NCBI GenBank assembly: GCA_035772735.1
Contig: JASDFA010000001.1
Span: 59,101,001-59,165,000, forward strand
DNA: 64,000 bases
Direction of reading: 5' to 3'
Source of the DNA: Datura wrightii
Lineage: Eukaryota; Streptophyta; Magnoliopsida; Solanales; Solanaceae
Part shown: positions 22,537 through 34,757 of the stretch, in pieces
Layout: each line of letters opens with the position of its first letter
Numbering within the stretch: the stretch's first letter is position 1
Program-made: the position numbers and the translations under genes
Notes under the pieces: generated by a model
Told to the model about the DNA's origin: nothing
Databases searched by the model: none
The model's input: the letters and a program-made list of their open reading frames with translations, nothing else

Positions 22537-23955
22537 TGATCTTGGGTAAATTTATATGCCCAAGTGATACCTAAATGTGTCATTTTAGCCTTGTTTATCT
22601 ATCAATGTTTATACATTCCCATGTGATTTATAATAAAATGTGAATTTATACTAACCAACATGATTAGCGTTGTTTTGTAGGTGAAATATAATTTTGTGAA
22701 GCTAAAATGCGTGTTGGGAGAGATCGGGGTTGGACTCGGATGATTAGCAAAGGACAAAGCATTGGACGACACAAATTAAAGGGGCTCCGCGATGGAGTCG
22801 TGTCACGCTGCCATCGCGGAGGCCTTCTGCCTGGATAGGAAATTTTTGGCCAAATTCCAGTGTGGGTGCGCGTTGGGGCCGTGGCACGTTGGCCTAGCCC
22901 CGTTTTGCATGTCGTGCTACGGGCCTTATTACCTGGACAGTCAATTTCCAGTGAGGCTTCGCGTCAGTGGCGTGTCACGGAGGTAGTGCTCCGCGATGCA
23001 CTCCGTGACACGTTGCTTGTTATTCCGAAAAAAATTTCCACTAGTATAAATAGAACTCTTAGGTTCATTTTTCAATATTCTGAGTTGGTGGAGCAAGAAC
23101 GTGGGTTACAGGCAGTTGAGGGGACGAAAATCTCAGGGTTTTTCTCTATCTCCTTCTTCTTTAATTCAATTGCTTGTATGTTTAACACTCATTTAACGAT
23201 GTTTAATCCACGAATGAGTGGCTAAATCCTCTCCTTGCTGAGGACAAGAACAATTGTATTGAAATGTGATTATTGATCAAATTGGGTTTTTCATCTTTTC
23301 TTCCATGGTTGTTCTATTGATTCTTGTTCTTACTGCATTAATGTGTGGCCTATGTTGATGTATATCTAAAAGTCCAGTTTCACTTGAGAGAGTAAGAAAT
23401 TGGAAAGTTGTGAATCAATAGGATGTGATCTTTTCTTAGTTTGGGATAATTAAGAATTGATTTACCTTCAGGATAGAAATATACCTGAAAGTCATATTAG
23501 TCAATTAAGGAACCGATTTTGTATGGCTAGAACATGAATTTCGTTTAATGACAGAAATATAGGTGGACGGTTCATGATTCTTAAGTTGGGTTAAGTACGA
23601 GAGTTTTAATCCATTGGCAATAGTTCTTGACTAGCAACCGGAGGAAAAGTTAACCAAATTATATCGATAATTTATTTCCTTACATGTTCGTTTAACCTCA
23701 GCATGCTCACATTCATAGTTCAGACTCAAATTATATAATCTTTGTAAATTTAGGATAAAATTAGAAATCGAAATATCAAACTCTTCTTTGCATTGTTGTC
23801 TTCATTGTTAGAGTTAAAATATAGTACACTTGAGTAGATTGCTACCTTATCCCAGTCCCTGTGGGATCGATACTTGGCTTATTTAAGCCACTTTACTACT
23901 TGTTCGACCACGTGCACTTGCGTGTAGCTTTATACCCAAAGCAAAAACCCGAACA
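22537..23955 (+). repeat. 3' LTR of element F
   Basis: A 1419-bp partner of 14392-15813, with the same TG...CA ends, U3 inverted repeats (module 3 at about 22972-23013) and TATAAATAG at 23045-23053. The 5-bp duplication GTAGT follows at 23956-23960. Confidence 0.95.
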
Positions 23956-23960
23956 GTAGT

Positions 23961-24292
23961 TAAGTTCACCAATTTTCCCTAGATTTTCACTAGATTACTC
24001 CTTTCCTTTGGCTCCCAGTTGGCCAAAAATTCTCTAACAATTTTGACATTACATTCACCAGGATCATTGAAAACAATGTCTAGTCAAAGAGCTTGCAATG
24101 TTTGCACAATATGGGGGAATTCAAATTCTATGCTATCCCTATCTATTCTCATTTCATGCGCATATTTGGACTCCTTATGGTACTTAAAGTATTTCTTACC
24201 TTCTTGCTTCGTAATCCAATGGAGTGCAAATCTCCAAGCTAGTGGTGGTACTATGGCAGCCTCTACTTGGGCTTGAGAGCTCTCCCCCGCCC
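23961..24292 (-). pseudogene. Env-like gene, N-terminal part (element H)
   Basis: Minus strand segment FALHWITKQEGKKYFKYHKE and SKYAHEM (about 24235-24165) aligns with F RWVTEEGKKWHTKHKESKYF. It then hits a stop after IVQTLQAL. This is the part of the H env-like gene lying beyond the F insertion; the C-terminal part is at 13670-14391. The right edge at about 24292 is the junction with the truncated LTR of G, so the first codons are missing or unrecognised. Confidence 0.72.
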
Positions 24293-24296
24293 TATA

Positions 24297-25939
24297 TCTC
24301 TTGGTGTTCCGGGCTTTTGGTGGCTGTTTCGGGGAGAAGCTGTTGTTAAGACTTCTTCCTTTGGTTTTCCTTAGTAGTTAAGGTTGGTTATAGGCGTGTT
24401 AACACCTATAGGTTATTGTCTCGGAGTTTCTACTGTCAAATTCGTATGAATCTTATCGAGTAAGCATTGTTTGTCTTGTTTCATTCTTGGGTTGTGTTGG
24501 CTGCATTATGGCAGTAACCTGGGCTGCTCTTAGGCAATAACTTGAAGCTCATAAGTGTGGAGGTTTGTCTTAGCTCGGGTTCACCAAAAATTCCAAGGTA
24601 TGTTAGGCTTGTTAAGATGGTGATCCTTATCTCGATTAGTGGCTAATTGGTGGACTACAAGACGTGAATGAATAGTATTATGATGTGATGATCGATTGGT
24701 GCAGTTTGAGAGCTAGTTATGGGATGTTTGAGCATGTATTATTATTGTTGTTGATTGTGAATGTTGTGATTATGTGTCTTCTATGTTTGAGTCCTTGTGT
24801 CTTGTGGATAACTGATCCACGAGAGTTGTTCTGGATAGGGATCGAGCCCGAGGTGTCTTGTGGCATGTGGATACCCGATACACGAGAGTGTTTCAGGCTG
24901 AGGGGTTGAGCCCAAGGAGTAAAATGACATATGGGGTTGAGAATGATGTCCTCCATAGTGTTGAGTCGATACATGATTTGAGAGTGGTCTGACATGTCTG
25001 AGCCTTCCTGGGATCGCGATTGGTTCTCCCGGATGGATTGAGCTCTACTAACTATATGCAGCCGAGAGAGGGTCCAACAGTGCTTGTTTGGTGATGTTGA
25101 TTGATTGGTATTTACTTTTGATATGCTTGGCATTATATTGTGATTGCTGCTCGTATTATATGTTATCTGATAGTAGTGGATGCTAGATATTGGCTGGTGT
25201 TAGTTGAGGCCATTGAGAGGTCTAGAGGCGATGAAAGGTGAGCTGTGTTGGCTAGATGCCGCTGTGTTATTTTTTACTTTTGGACTTGCGAGGCTTATGA
25301 CAGTCAGGTAGGTTCTGTTCGTATGTTTGCTTCTACTTGCCAGGCTTATGGGGCCAGGTAGGTTCTATGTGTTTACTTAAGTTGAGTTCTCCTTCTAGGA
25401 TATCTGGTATATCTGTTGATATGTAATCTTAGTCTTCCAGTTGTTTCTGCCTTTCATGCTCGGTTCATTATTATTTTGATGCCCTAGTCGAGGCGCTGCA
25501 TTCATTCCTGTAGGTGATGGTGGGCTGGTAGATTGAGTTCTTGATTGCTGAGTGGTGTTCCTGTTGAGTTGATGTGCTCCACGTCTTTCGGAGTAGCCAG
25601 ATGTTTGGGTTAAGGGTAGTTCAGGGCCCTGTCCTGATCATTTGATTACTATTGTATTTATAGAGGCTCGTAGACATTGCTGTGGTGTTAGTATGTTCTT
25701 ATAGGCTAGGTAGGTCATGTTGTATAGTTGTTTTTCATTTCGTGTCCTTGACGACATATTGTATTTTTTTGGTTGGTCAAGTGAGCCAACTTCAGCTATA
25801 GTCTATCGTCTTATTCTGACTTTATAGTTGTTGTGTTGCCGAACATCATTAGTTCTGGCCTTTGTTTTATTTTGGGGCATTGCGTATGCTCATTCAGCAC
25901 CTGGTGCCTGTCACGCTTCCATAGATTTGGGGTGTAACA
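24297..25939 (+). repeat. 5' LTR of G, 5'-truncated
   Basis: The sequence from about 24297 matches the 3' LTR of G from about 26953 onward, so roughly the first 565 bp (U3 start) are missing at the junction with H. It ends GGGGTGTAACA just before the PBS. Confidence 0.82.
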
Positions 25940-26388
25940 GACTTGGTATCAGAGTAGTTCGTCCTAGGGAATCTATGAGCTGTGTCTAGTAGAGTCTTAT
26001 TTATATGCGCATTGCTCAGTGTACTTATAAACAGGAGGCTGCAGGACATTTAGGATTGTTACCCTTCTTTTTGGATCGAAACCATGTGAGATGTCAGCTA
26101 TCTTAGGAGTCGAGTCTAGACTCACATCTGATTACTTGTGCAGGGATGCTTGTAACTTGATGAATTATAGTCGGCTAGAGGCTAGATATGACGACAAGTA
26201 ATTCTTATTTTGATTATGGTTATAGTTGTGTCGCACCTCTGCATGGTGCAAAGTTTTGTTCTTTGGAGTTGTTAGTGGTAGGCTTGCCGTGTGAAGCTAT
26301 GTCGTGCGATGTCGTGCTGTGTCGGTCCATGAGTTGGAGTCATGCGTGTTGTCCAACATTCAAGGAAGAATGTTTCTAGAGGGGAGGA
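25940..26388 (+). other. Short internal region of G (PBS to PPT)
   Basis: PBS TGGTATCAGAG at 25944-25954 and PPT AGAGGGGAGGA at 26378-26388. Between them is a leader resembling that of A (for example AGTAGAGTCTT and ATAAACAGGAGGCT), then unrecognised sequence. The one open stretch (26188-26379, 63 codons) has no recognised similarity and I do not call it a gene. Confidence 0.8.
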
Positions 26389-27050
26389 TGTAACACCCCA
26401 AACAATTTGAGTGATAAATTCATACTTTCAAGGTAGGAATAAGTGTATCAAATAGGCTAAGAAGGAAGTGTTATGAATTATTTGAGTCACTCTATAAGCG
26501 TATTTAAGATTGGACGTCGATCAAGTTGTAGAACCAAATTCTGTAAAAGTTCTCGCAAAATTTCGTTCTTGATATTTCCTGATATTTAGGTCAAATATCT
26601 CGAAGCTTTTCTCCAAATATATAAGGTGTTAGGGGGTGTGCGAGCTATCAAATTAAAGGTCTATGAGTCTAGTTTATATTGCACCAAACCGTTCGCCAAT
26701 CCGACTTCAGAGTAGAGAGATATTTGCGTTTTCACGAGACCGCACAAGCAGGCACGTCACAAGGGTCTAAGGTGGTGGAGGACTATTTAAGTTCCTTTGG
26801 TCGGTTGTTCTTCATCCAAACCCATTTCCAGTAGTATCTTCATGAGAAACCTCTCTCCAACTCATTCATAAGTGTTCTAAGTGTTCTTAAGGTAGGAATC
26901 CATGGTTTAACATGATTTGATGTCGGAAAGACGGAAATCACGTGTAGCTTGTATTTTGGTGTCTTTTCCGAGCTTTTGCTGTCTGTTTCATGGAGAAGAT
27001 GTTGATAAGACTTCTTCCTATGGTTTTCTTTGGTAGTTAAGGTTGGTTAT
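26389..27050 (+). repeat. 3' LTR of G, interrupted by D
   Basis: It begins TGTAACACCCC after the PPT and runs 662 bp before the D LTR. A TATA-like CTATTTAAG is at about 26785. The uninterrupted counterpart in the 5' LTR continues GGTTATAGGCG at about 24392, placing the D insertion after GGTTAT. Confidence 0.87.
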
Positions 27051-29215
27051 TATCATGACCTGATCATAGGCCCAGATAAATACACGGGACAAAAAACCCC
27101 GAGAGCCTCTAAGTCGACCTATGGAATGAACATGACATCTAAGCTCAATGTAGAAAATGTAGAATTCTAACATATAACATAGCGGAAGTCTAAAAATATG
27201 ATAACGTCGAATAACCGAATACATAGAACAATCTGAAACTGAATACATACTATGTCTGATAAGCCTCTACTACTGACTAGTTAATGGGAAAAGACCCCAA
27301 CTAACTCACTAAAGTCGGAAACTGAGGATTTGGCTAATGGCGGGATCGAGCCTGAATATCCGAGCATGTATCATGAAATGATGCAGCATAGAGTATGCGG
27401 TTAGTACGTGGAATGTACCGAGTATGCAAGGTAAGTAAAACTGCTAAGTAAGTAAAATCAAGGATCATGCATATCATAAATATTTCATCATAAGAATCTG
27501 AGAGTAGAGCTTGCATGGTATTATCTGAAAACATGATTTGAACATAACTGAATATCATAACTAAATCGAATGACCCAAAGCTGAAAACTGATAATCGTAA
27601 CTAAAACTAAACGTTTGGGTCAAACCTGCTGAAAACATAATATTTTAATTGATGAACATGCATAACTGAAATCATTAGGAACAATGGGAAACTCGTCATA
27701 TAACTGACATTACCATGATAGAGCTTATGTGGTCCCGACTATTACACTCAAGTGGGCAGAGCTGTCCAAAGCCTTACAAGGGCCAAGGATGCTACCATGA
27801 TATAGACATCAAGCTGAAGGCCCCTTGGGGGCAAGGGAAGCTCATAAGGGAGGTCCCAATAATCTGAACATACCTACGTCGACACGTAGTTCTGAGGCAT
27901 AGGGTTGACTGACCTTTAGCCTACTTGGTGCTAGACACTACTCCCAAAAAACATGCACATGCTCTCCACGTTTTTCAATGAAGCTGAACCATCGTTTAGT
28001 GACGAAGCTGACTTATAATATACATGCATAATATGAAATGATAACATGAGGAGACTTGGGCTCAAACCATACCACAAGCTAAAAAGAGTGGGCGTCTAGA
28101 CTCCAAAACCATGTGGTAAGCTAATAACATGAAATTTAGATAAATCATGAAACATACTTGATCATATGGGCTTGCCCAATACTTAAACATGCTTGACAAA
28201 GACTTGATCATTCGTAAACATGAACATGGATATGGGTAATTTGAAATCATACTTTCATCATATACATCTCATCACGCTTGAATACATATATCATAATCTC
28301 AACTTTCATGAACTTTCATGGGTGGGCATCATAATTTGAAAAAAAAATTGAAAAGATAATTTGTAATTGAAAACATTGTAAAATATGCCCAAATCATAAT
28401 TCAACATTAGAAACATGTATAGATCATACCCTTGATTGATTCACATGTTGGGTTAAAACCTCATAGATTCATCAACTAGAATTTTCATGAAATTGAAGAG
28501 GGACTGGGCATGGGTGTGGATGAATACACCCATTCATAACCCTACATACCTGGAACAATCTGATTACACAACCCTCTTGAAAGCCCAAAGGAATTTGGGG
28601 AAGAACTTGATGAATCCTAAGCTTGATCACCCATAGAAACCACTAGGCTTGCATGCATGGAGGAGAAGAGGCTTAGAATGAACTAAACCCTCTTAAATAA
28701 CACTTATCTGAGCTTAAAACGATGTAGTTTAGGCCTTAGGAACTTAGAAATTATGAAAAAGCCCTTAATAAATTCGCAGGGAAAATACATTGCTAGTCCC
28801 AACGAGGGACTGGACGATTCGTCCTCACCACCATGACTCGTGGTCTACTTCTCATGGCCAAAACTGAAACGATACCTCTAACGGTCACCACGAGGAACAC
28901 CACGAATCATGGTGCACCCAACGACTCGTGGTAACCAAGTCGTGCCCCGTACTACCCAAATTTTCCACTTCATGCCGATCTCTAGCCATGAGTGACTTGG
29001 CGACTCGTGGTCCTAAGCACAACTCGTGGCCTCACCCGTGGTCAACCCCAAATTCAAAAATCCAACCAAGTACACCCTCCTCCTCATGAGTCACTTAATG
29101 ACTCATGGTGCACCTCACGGGTCACTGGATGACTCATCCTGTGACTTGGTGCAGAAAATCCTATTTTTTGCCGTTTTAACCCTCAGGTCTGATCTTAGGG
29201 CTTTCAAGGGTTACA
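27051..29215 (-). repeat. 3' LTR of D
   Basis: A 2165-bp LTR, homologous to 45397-47262 over the shared part. U3 (about 28800-29130) contains repeated ACGACTCGT-type motifs such as CATGACTCGTGG and CGACTCGTGG. The right edge TTACA is followed by the PPT, minus-strand AAGGGGGAGATAT. Confidence 0.9.
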
Positions 29216-29838
29216 ATATCTCCCCCTTGGGAACATTCATCCTCCAATGTGGGTAAACATACAAAAAAGATGAGAAAGCCATATCAAACACTAAACATTT
29301 AAAGCTGAAAACTGACGGAATGACTGTCTCTGGACTGACTACATAACTGAACTGAATTCATGAATCATACGCACATACATTAACATGAAAGAAACTATGG
29401 CACATGAACTGAACATGAAACCGAATAGAGTTCTAGGGAAGAAACTAATACCTCAAGCTGAAACTGAGCCAGGAGGGAATAGATGCACATACTTAGCCAT
29501 CATATCTGCTTAGACTTCCCACATAGCTCCATCAACATGCTGATTCCTCCACAAAACCTTTACTGAAGCTACTTATTTATTTCTTAGCTTTCGAACTTGA
29601 CAATCCAGTATTTCCACTGAAACCTCCTCATAACTAAGGCTATCCTCACACCTACGCTCTCCACCAGAACAACTAGAGCCGGATTACCCAAGCACTTTTT
29701 TCAGACCGACACATGGAAAACTGGATGAACTAAAGCTAATTCTGAGGGTAACTCCAACTCATACACTACCTTGCCAACCCATCTCACAATCCGGTATGGG
29801 ACAATATAACGGGACTGAGTTTCCCTTTCTTTTTGAAC
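29216..29838 (-). pseudogene. Integrase C-terminus/chromodomain region of D
   Basis: Homologous to 52341-52930 in B and 58055-58690 in C, where the GPY motif and chromodomain can be read. Here the frame is broken throughout and I can only follow it by nucleotide similarity, for example the PPT-proximal block and the CATAGCTCC...CATGCTG block at about 29523-29545. It is cut at 29843 by E, and the rest of integrase resumes at 40021. Confidence 0.78.
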
Positions 29839-29843
29839 CTCAT

Positions 29844-31433
29844 TGATAAGTTGGTAATTTTACCAACCCATTAGACTCTAAAACTTGAGTTTTTTCTTCG
29901 TTCCCGAGTTGATTGTTAAGATTTTATGCCCTTTTTGCTTTTGTTGTGTGCAGATGCCTAAGTTTGAAGAAAAGAGCAAAAAATGGAACAAAAAGGAGGA
30001 AGTGAGAATGAGCGGTGGGTCATAGGTATCGATCGGCGAAACACCGGCTAAAGGCCGACTGTCACTGCCTCAGAGGTTGAATTCCATCGGCAGTTCACAA
30101 CTTGCAAGTGGTGAATCATCATTCAGTCGCCAAATGATACTTAGGAATTCTGGAAATGGCTTGAAGATCTGGCAGTTCATGGATTGGCATCGGCGAAACG
30201 CCGGTGTTCACTAGAAATGAGTGCAGAAGAAGAACAGACACCTGCCGGTTCACGAATTTCATCGGTGGACCACCAGTACCTCCACCGATTCCAGAAAGGT
30301 GCTATTAAAGTTATAATCATCCACCACTGAAAAGGGGATGAATTGTACCCTACTTTTTAGGGTATAAATAGAAAAAGAAGTACTCTGTACTGGGGAGAGC
30401 AGAAGGAGAGATAGATATAGAGAGATTGAGAGAAAATCCAAGTTGACATCACATCATTGTTCCTGTTTTAGCTAAAGACATTCTGTTAGCTGAGAGAAAG
30501 AGATTTTGATTGAAACTTGTAGAAAATATTCTGCTTTATTTTCTTCTTTTGTACTAGTAAATTTCCGCTGTAGTTGAGGATAATTGTGAATTTGATTTAT
30601 CTACTCTTACTATTGAATTCAATGATGCTATTGATAAATCTGTTTTTGAATTTCTTAACTATGAGTAGCTAAGATCATTTACTAGAGGTGTGTGATGATG
30701 AATACTTAATTGGATTGGGCATTGCTAGAGTCATCTTCATATTGTTCAATTAAATATAAATCTATTAGATTCCCTTCAATATATTAATGGAGATTCATTG
30801 ATGATGATATGGGTCTATCTATTCTTACTTGAATTGTTGCTCGGGAGAGAATAATTAAGTATTGAAAGGGAATCTAGTAGTGGGCATGGATAAGAGATTG
30901 TAAAATTAAGCTAGAAATAGCTAAATTTACTTCATCATTCCTAATTAGCAACTAACAGCTAGGAATAGTGCAGCTCTTAATCCAAATCAATTCGGGTTAA
31001 GCTAAATTGTAGCTAGATTTTGATAAAACTCTAGCAAGGGGTAGTTAATAGGCTGAGAAGCTGAGAATACCTACTTCCCGGAATTACTTACACTTATTGA
31101 ACTTATGAGATGACCTGGTCTATCCCGATCTGAGTATTTCATCTACACCGCACCTCTAGTATTTCACACTATTATCAACAACTTAGCTGATCTTGCGATT
31201 TTTAGTTCACCGAATAACTTCTGTAATTCTCTGCAAAGTTTAACTCCCCCAAATTTTCTTTGTTTTTATATTAAATCTAAGAGGTACAAGCTAACATCAA
31301 TTTCTCAATCGACGCTTGAAGTTATCATTCCCTAGTCCTCATGGGATTCGACCCCGGCACTCGTCGGGTTACTTGTTTTGATACTTTATCCGTGTATATC
31401 CTTTGAATTAAGGATATATTTTGGATGTTATCA
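29844..31433 (+). repeat. 5' LTR of E
   Basis: 1590 bp, TGATAAGTTGG to GATGTTATCA. U3 (about 30020-30300) has repeated GC-rich motifs around CATCGGCG / CGCCGG, including a tight palindrome CGGCG-AAA-CGCCG (30191-30203), followed by TATAAATAG. Confidence 0.93.
30363..30371 (+). promoter_or_regulatory. TATA box of E 5' LTR
   Basis: TATAAATAG, about 60 bp after the last CGGTGGACC-type U3 repeat; counterpart TATAAATA at 38959-38966 in the 3' LTR. Confidence 0.8.
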
Positions 31434-31437
31434 AAAA

Positions 31438-31455
31438 TGGCGTCGTTGCTGGGGA
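31438..31455 (+). other. Primer-binding site, tRNA-Asp type (element E)
   Basis: TGGCGTCGTTGCTGGGGA, two transitions away from the perfect tRNA-Asp complement, four bases after the LTR. Confidence 0.88.
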
Positions 31456-31555
31456 CTACTGCTTGATATTCTTGTGTTGATTGTTAAGTTTAAATAGTTT
31501 TGCATTATAGCTACTTGATTTGATTGCTGCTGTGTTGTTAGGATCTCACAACCAT

Positions 31556-33935
31556 ATGAGACATCACACTCAAGCAGGGGATAGCTCAGTGGAGGGTAAC
31601 ATGGAACTCGAAGAAGATAATCCGGTGATGCCGGAAGTTGCAGGAGCCATTCGCTTACCACCAACAGTAGGGAATGCGGTGTTTCATGTCACTAGCACCA
31701 TGTTGCATTTGTTACAAATGAAGGGGCTTTGTGGCGGCAAGCCAAGTGAAGATGCAAATTGACATCTAAGGAATTTCTTGGAAATCTGCCAGCCTTTCAA
31801 AATTACAAATATTAGTCAATAGTCAATCAGGTTGAGACTCTTTCCTTTCTCATTGATGAGGGAAGCAACACTATGGCTAGAGGAACTTCCTCCGAGGTGT
31901 ATCACTTCGTGGCAAGAGTTAACAGAGGCTTTTCTAGATCGGTTTTTCCCTCCCTCAAAGATGCTACAGCTGAGGGACGATATTACAAACTTTTGACAAG
32001 AACAAGGAGAGCCCTTGCATTAGGCATGGTTGAGGTTTAGAAAGAAGGTTGCTCTTTTCTCAAATCATGGATTACCAGATGGAGTACTTCTCCAAAGCTT
32101 CTACAGGGCCCTAGATTCAATCAACAAGTCCGTTGCCAACAACCTAGCTGGGGGTTCTATTATGGACCAAACATACGGGATGGACAAAACTATCCTTGAC
32201 TGAATGACAAAAACCAATAGGGCTTGGCACATAAGGGAGACAAGTGTGTCCACTCACAAGATCAGCTCAAGGGCATTGGCGGCAGAGTTGTAAAAAAGGG
32301 ATGATGAGCGGGATGAGACTCTTGCCAAGATGATGACACAATTAGAATTGATGACCAAGCATGTGATAGGAGTAGGTCCAAAGGTAGTAAATGCCGTGGG
32401 AATGCAAGGTCCCCTACAATATGAGAGAGAGAGAGTTATCACCACCAAGATATGACAAGGAATGCAAATATATGGGCAACCAAATGGGAGACCCTCGACC
32501 TTGCTTCCAAGGAGCAAACCAAGGTCCGTGGCGCCCAAGGGATGATACCCAAGATTGGAGGAATCGTGAGCCGCAAGGATGGCCTGAAAGAAATCAGAGG
32601 TGGAGTAATAGAGAGAAAAACAAAGAAGGTGATCGTTATCATCGAAGTTTAAATCCATACATTCCACCTCCTAAGGTTGGAAATCCTCAAAATCAACTAG
32701 GGGGTAAGTGATGTGGGTAGCTCAAAAATCGAAGAAATGCTCTCAAGAGTTTTGAAGAAGGTGGAGTCAACTGAAAGTGGGGTGAAGGAATTAAGAGGGG
32801 AGGTGTCTAACATCGCTCAAATAGTGAGTTCACACTCGGCGTCCATCAAGCATTTGGAAGCCCAAAAATCACCTATCCACTCAAATGAACCCTAGGATGA
32901 AGGGAACACTACCTAGTGACACAATGACTAATCCGAAGAAAGATGGTCAATGTATGGCTATTGTCACTAGAAGTGGCAAGGTGATTGGAGATTTCCTGGG
33001 GAAGCCTAGTGAGGTGGAGAGCTCGAAAGTAGTTGATGAAGATGAGGTTGATAAAACGCCAATGACTCTGGAGAATAAAGAAAATGTTGAGGAAGAAAAA
33101 GAGGAAAAGGATGATGAGATATGCATTCAAGTTGATGATGATGAGGTGGGTATGAAGGCCCCGATTGATGATAGGGTCGAATCAAGAATCCTACCACCTT
33201 ATACACAGCGGCTGACCAAGAAAAAGAAGGATGATCAGTTTAAGAAGTTTGTTGACATGTTTAGCAAGTTGTCCATAAATATACAGTTAGTGGACGCTTT
33301 GCTCAGAATGCCCGGCTATACCAAGTTTATGAAAGATCTGCTGAAAAAGAAAAAGGTGGTTGATGCTGGAAATGAAGAGAAAATGCACCATTGTAGTGTG
33401 GTGATGATGAGTAACCTTGCCCCCCAAAAGGAAGATCCCAGAGCCTTTACAATTCCATGCACAATTGGGATTTGTATGTTCAAGAAGGCCCTATGTGATC
33501 TTGGTGCTAGCATAAATTTTATGCCCCTACTCATTTTTAAGAAATTGGGCCTCGGAAGCACGAAACCGACATTGATACAGCTGTTAATGGCAGACAGGTC
33601 AATCAAAAGACCGGTGGGGCTGCTAGAGGATGTGCTGGTGAGAATGAACAAGTTTACTCTACTAGCTTATTTTGTTATTTTGGATTGTGAAATGGATGTA
33701 GAAGTTGCCATTATTTGGGGAGACCATTGTTGGCTACGGGAGAGCCGTGGTAGATGTGGAGCTTGGAGAGTTAAAATTTTGGGTTGGCAATGAGGAAGTC
33801 ACCTTCAAAGTTTGTTCGCCAATTGAAACTCTGCCCGAATGCAAGGTGGTTGGATTATTACAAAATGATGATGAGGATAAGGGATTGGAGCTGAGAGAGA
33901 CAGAGTCGGATGATGACCCGTCGAAAATGAGGAAT
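31556..33935 (+). pseudogene. Gag-protease of element E
   Basis: The likely start ATG 31556 (MRHHTQAGDSSVEGN) is followed by the Athila-like gag core: LRLFPFSLMREATLWLEELP, SWQELTEAFLDRFFPPSKM. Stops begin at 31760, and a frameshift occurs at a GA-dinucleotide run near 32430. A basic RNA-binding-like tail (WRNREPQGWPERNQRWSNRE) follows, but no CCHC knuckle is seen. Two more frame changes (about 32710 and 32880) lead into a long frame, 32885-33793, with acidic linker and protease active site CDLGASINFMPLLIFKKLG. A last frameshift near 33710 moves the C-terminal strand (GYGRAVVDVELGE) to another frame ending at 33938. Confidence 0.85.
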
Positions 33936-33966
33936 TGAAGGACCACGTCATGCCACAACATTAAAT

Positions 33967-33992
33967 AAGGCGCTTCTTGGGAGGCAACCCAA
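33967..33992 (+). other. Conserved post-pol motif (GGCGCT..GGAGGCAACCC), E
   Basis: AAGGCGCTTC followed by TTGGG, AGGCAA and CCCAA; the last three can form a 5-bp stem with a 6-base loop (977-981 with 988-992 of this 33-kb block). It sits about 30 bp after the protease stop, as in F. Confidence 0.72.
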
Positions 33993-34139
33993 ATGTTTAG
34001 TGAATTATTTGATGTTTTTGTTGTTTTTGTTTGTGTAGGAGCTGAGAAATGAGGAGAAAAGTGAGGAACAAATCATGAATGAAGAAACAGCGAGGGACCG
34101 CGAGCCGCCGAAGGAGAGGAGCACAAAGCAGAAAGTTGT

Positions 34140-34658
34140 GGTTTGAATTGAAAGACTGACGGGCCATCGGCGAACTGCAAAACCAGACTCATGGACCGAC
34201 GGTGTATCACCAAGAGTGAGCAAAAAACCTGAAGCTCGGCCACAAATTCGACGGTTGACTGGCAGAACGCAGATGCAATTCACGAATGACATATGTACCG
34301 CTGGCAGGAACCAGATCACTGAGCACAAATACATGGTAAAATAAATCACAGCGGCAAACCGCCGGTCGGGGTGCGTAGTGAGTACAAAAGGGGAATCTAA
34401 AAATATTGGCCCACAAAATCCAAAATACCTACCCAGCCACCCTACTCTGCAAATATTCCAATGGGTTCCCCTTTTCCAACACTTTTTCTTTCCGTTTTTG
34501 TATTTCCATGACCCAACATTCCCAATTCGCCACATTCCTCCATTTTCAACCTCTCCATTTTCCCACCATTCCACCTTCCAACTTCCCACCAACACACCCA
34601 CATGAAACTCTCCACCTTCCCTGCAACCTATCACATTCCCACTCTTCACCTATAAAAA
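34140..34658 (+). promoter_or_regulatory. Promoter-like cassette upstream of env-like gene (E)
   Basis: GC-rich motifs of the kind found in E U3 recur here (CATCGGCGAA near 34165, GACGGTG near 34199, CGGCAAACCGCCGG near 34352). About 270 bp later, a TATAAAAA box (34651-34658) follows TTCCCACTCTTCACC. The F cassette has the same TTCCCACT next to its TATA-like box. A further motif cluster lies inside the possible intron (about 35110-35370). Promoter activity is inference. Confidence 0.55.
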
Positions 34659-34757
34659 TCCCTCCATATTTCACTATCACTATCACTTCACTCATACTCT
34701 CTACACTAGACTCATCTGAAGGTGCCATTGCAAATTTGAGCTATTTTTCTTTTTGAG

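Larger units (their letters stand above)
14392..23955 (+). mobile_element. RT-less Athila-like element F, complete with target duplication
   Basis: A 9564-bp element with LTRs at 14392-15813 and 22537-23955, flanked by the 5-bp duplication GTAGT (14387-14391 and 23956-23960). The host sequence is the H env-like gene on both sides. Inside are PBS, gag-protease, a conserved motif, a U3-like cassette, the env-like gene, a 3' UTR and a PPT. Protease is followed directly by the sequence that normally ends pol; no RT, RNase H or integrase is found. It is therefore non-autonomous, relying on enzymes from a relative. The two LTRs differ by scattered substitutions and small indels, so the insertion is not recent. 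Confidence 0.93.
5517..24292 (-). mobile_element. Athila-like element(s) H, decayed and split
   Basis: This is a discontinuous minus-strand element. From right to left it reads env-like gene (24292-23961, then 14391-13670), 3' UTR with PPT (13669-11971), one LTR (11970-10075), tRNA-Asp PBS, gag (9952-8427) and protease (6151-5517). It is interrupted by F, J and I. Internal sequence lies on both sides of the LTR: the 3' half of one copy upstream and the 5' half of another downstream. That means two copies in tandem sharing one LTR, or a head-to-tail product, rather than a normal LTR-internal-LTR element. All genes are broken. Homology to F in gag, protease, env-like gene and 3' UTR supports the family call. 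Confidence 0.78.
24297..27050 (+). mobile_element. Internally emptied chromovirus-type element G
   Basis: LTR (24297-25939, left end missing), tRNA-Met PBS, only 449 bp of internal DNA, PPT, then the start of the second LTR (26389-27050), which is cut by D. Both cis signals needed for reverse transcription (PBS and PPT) are present, but gag and pol are absent. The LTR family is the same as solo LTR J. It is either a non-autonomous derivative that moved in this form or a copy that later lost its inside; the clean PBS-to-PPT layout favours the former. Confidence 0.82.

Noticed and set aside
25944..25954. TGGTATCAGAG as part of a tRNA gene
   Set aside because: It matches only the tRNA 3' end, directly follows an LTR end, and no cloverleaf surrounds it; it is a PBS.
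33316..33651. Minus-strand 111-codon ORF opposite the E protease
   Set aside because: It is a mirror of a real coding frame; the plus strand has the protease active site.
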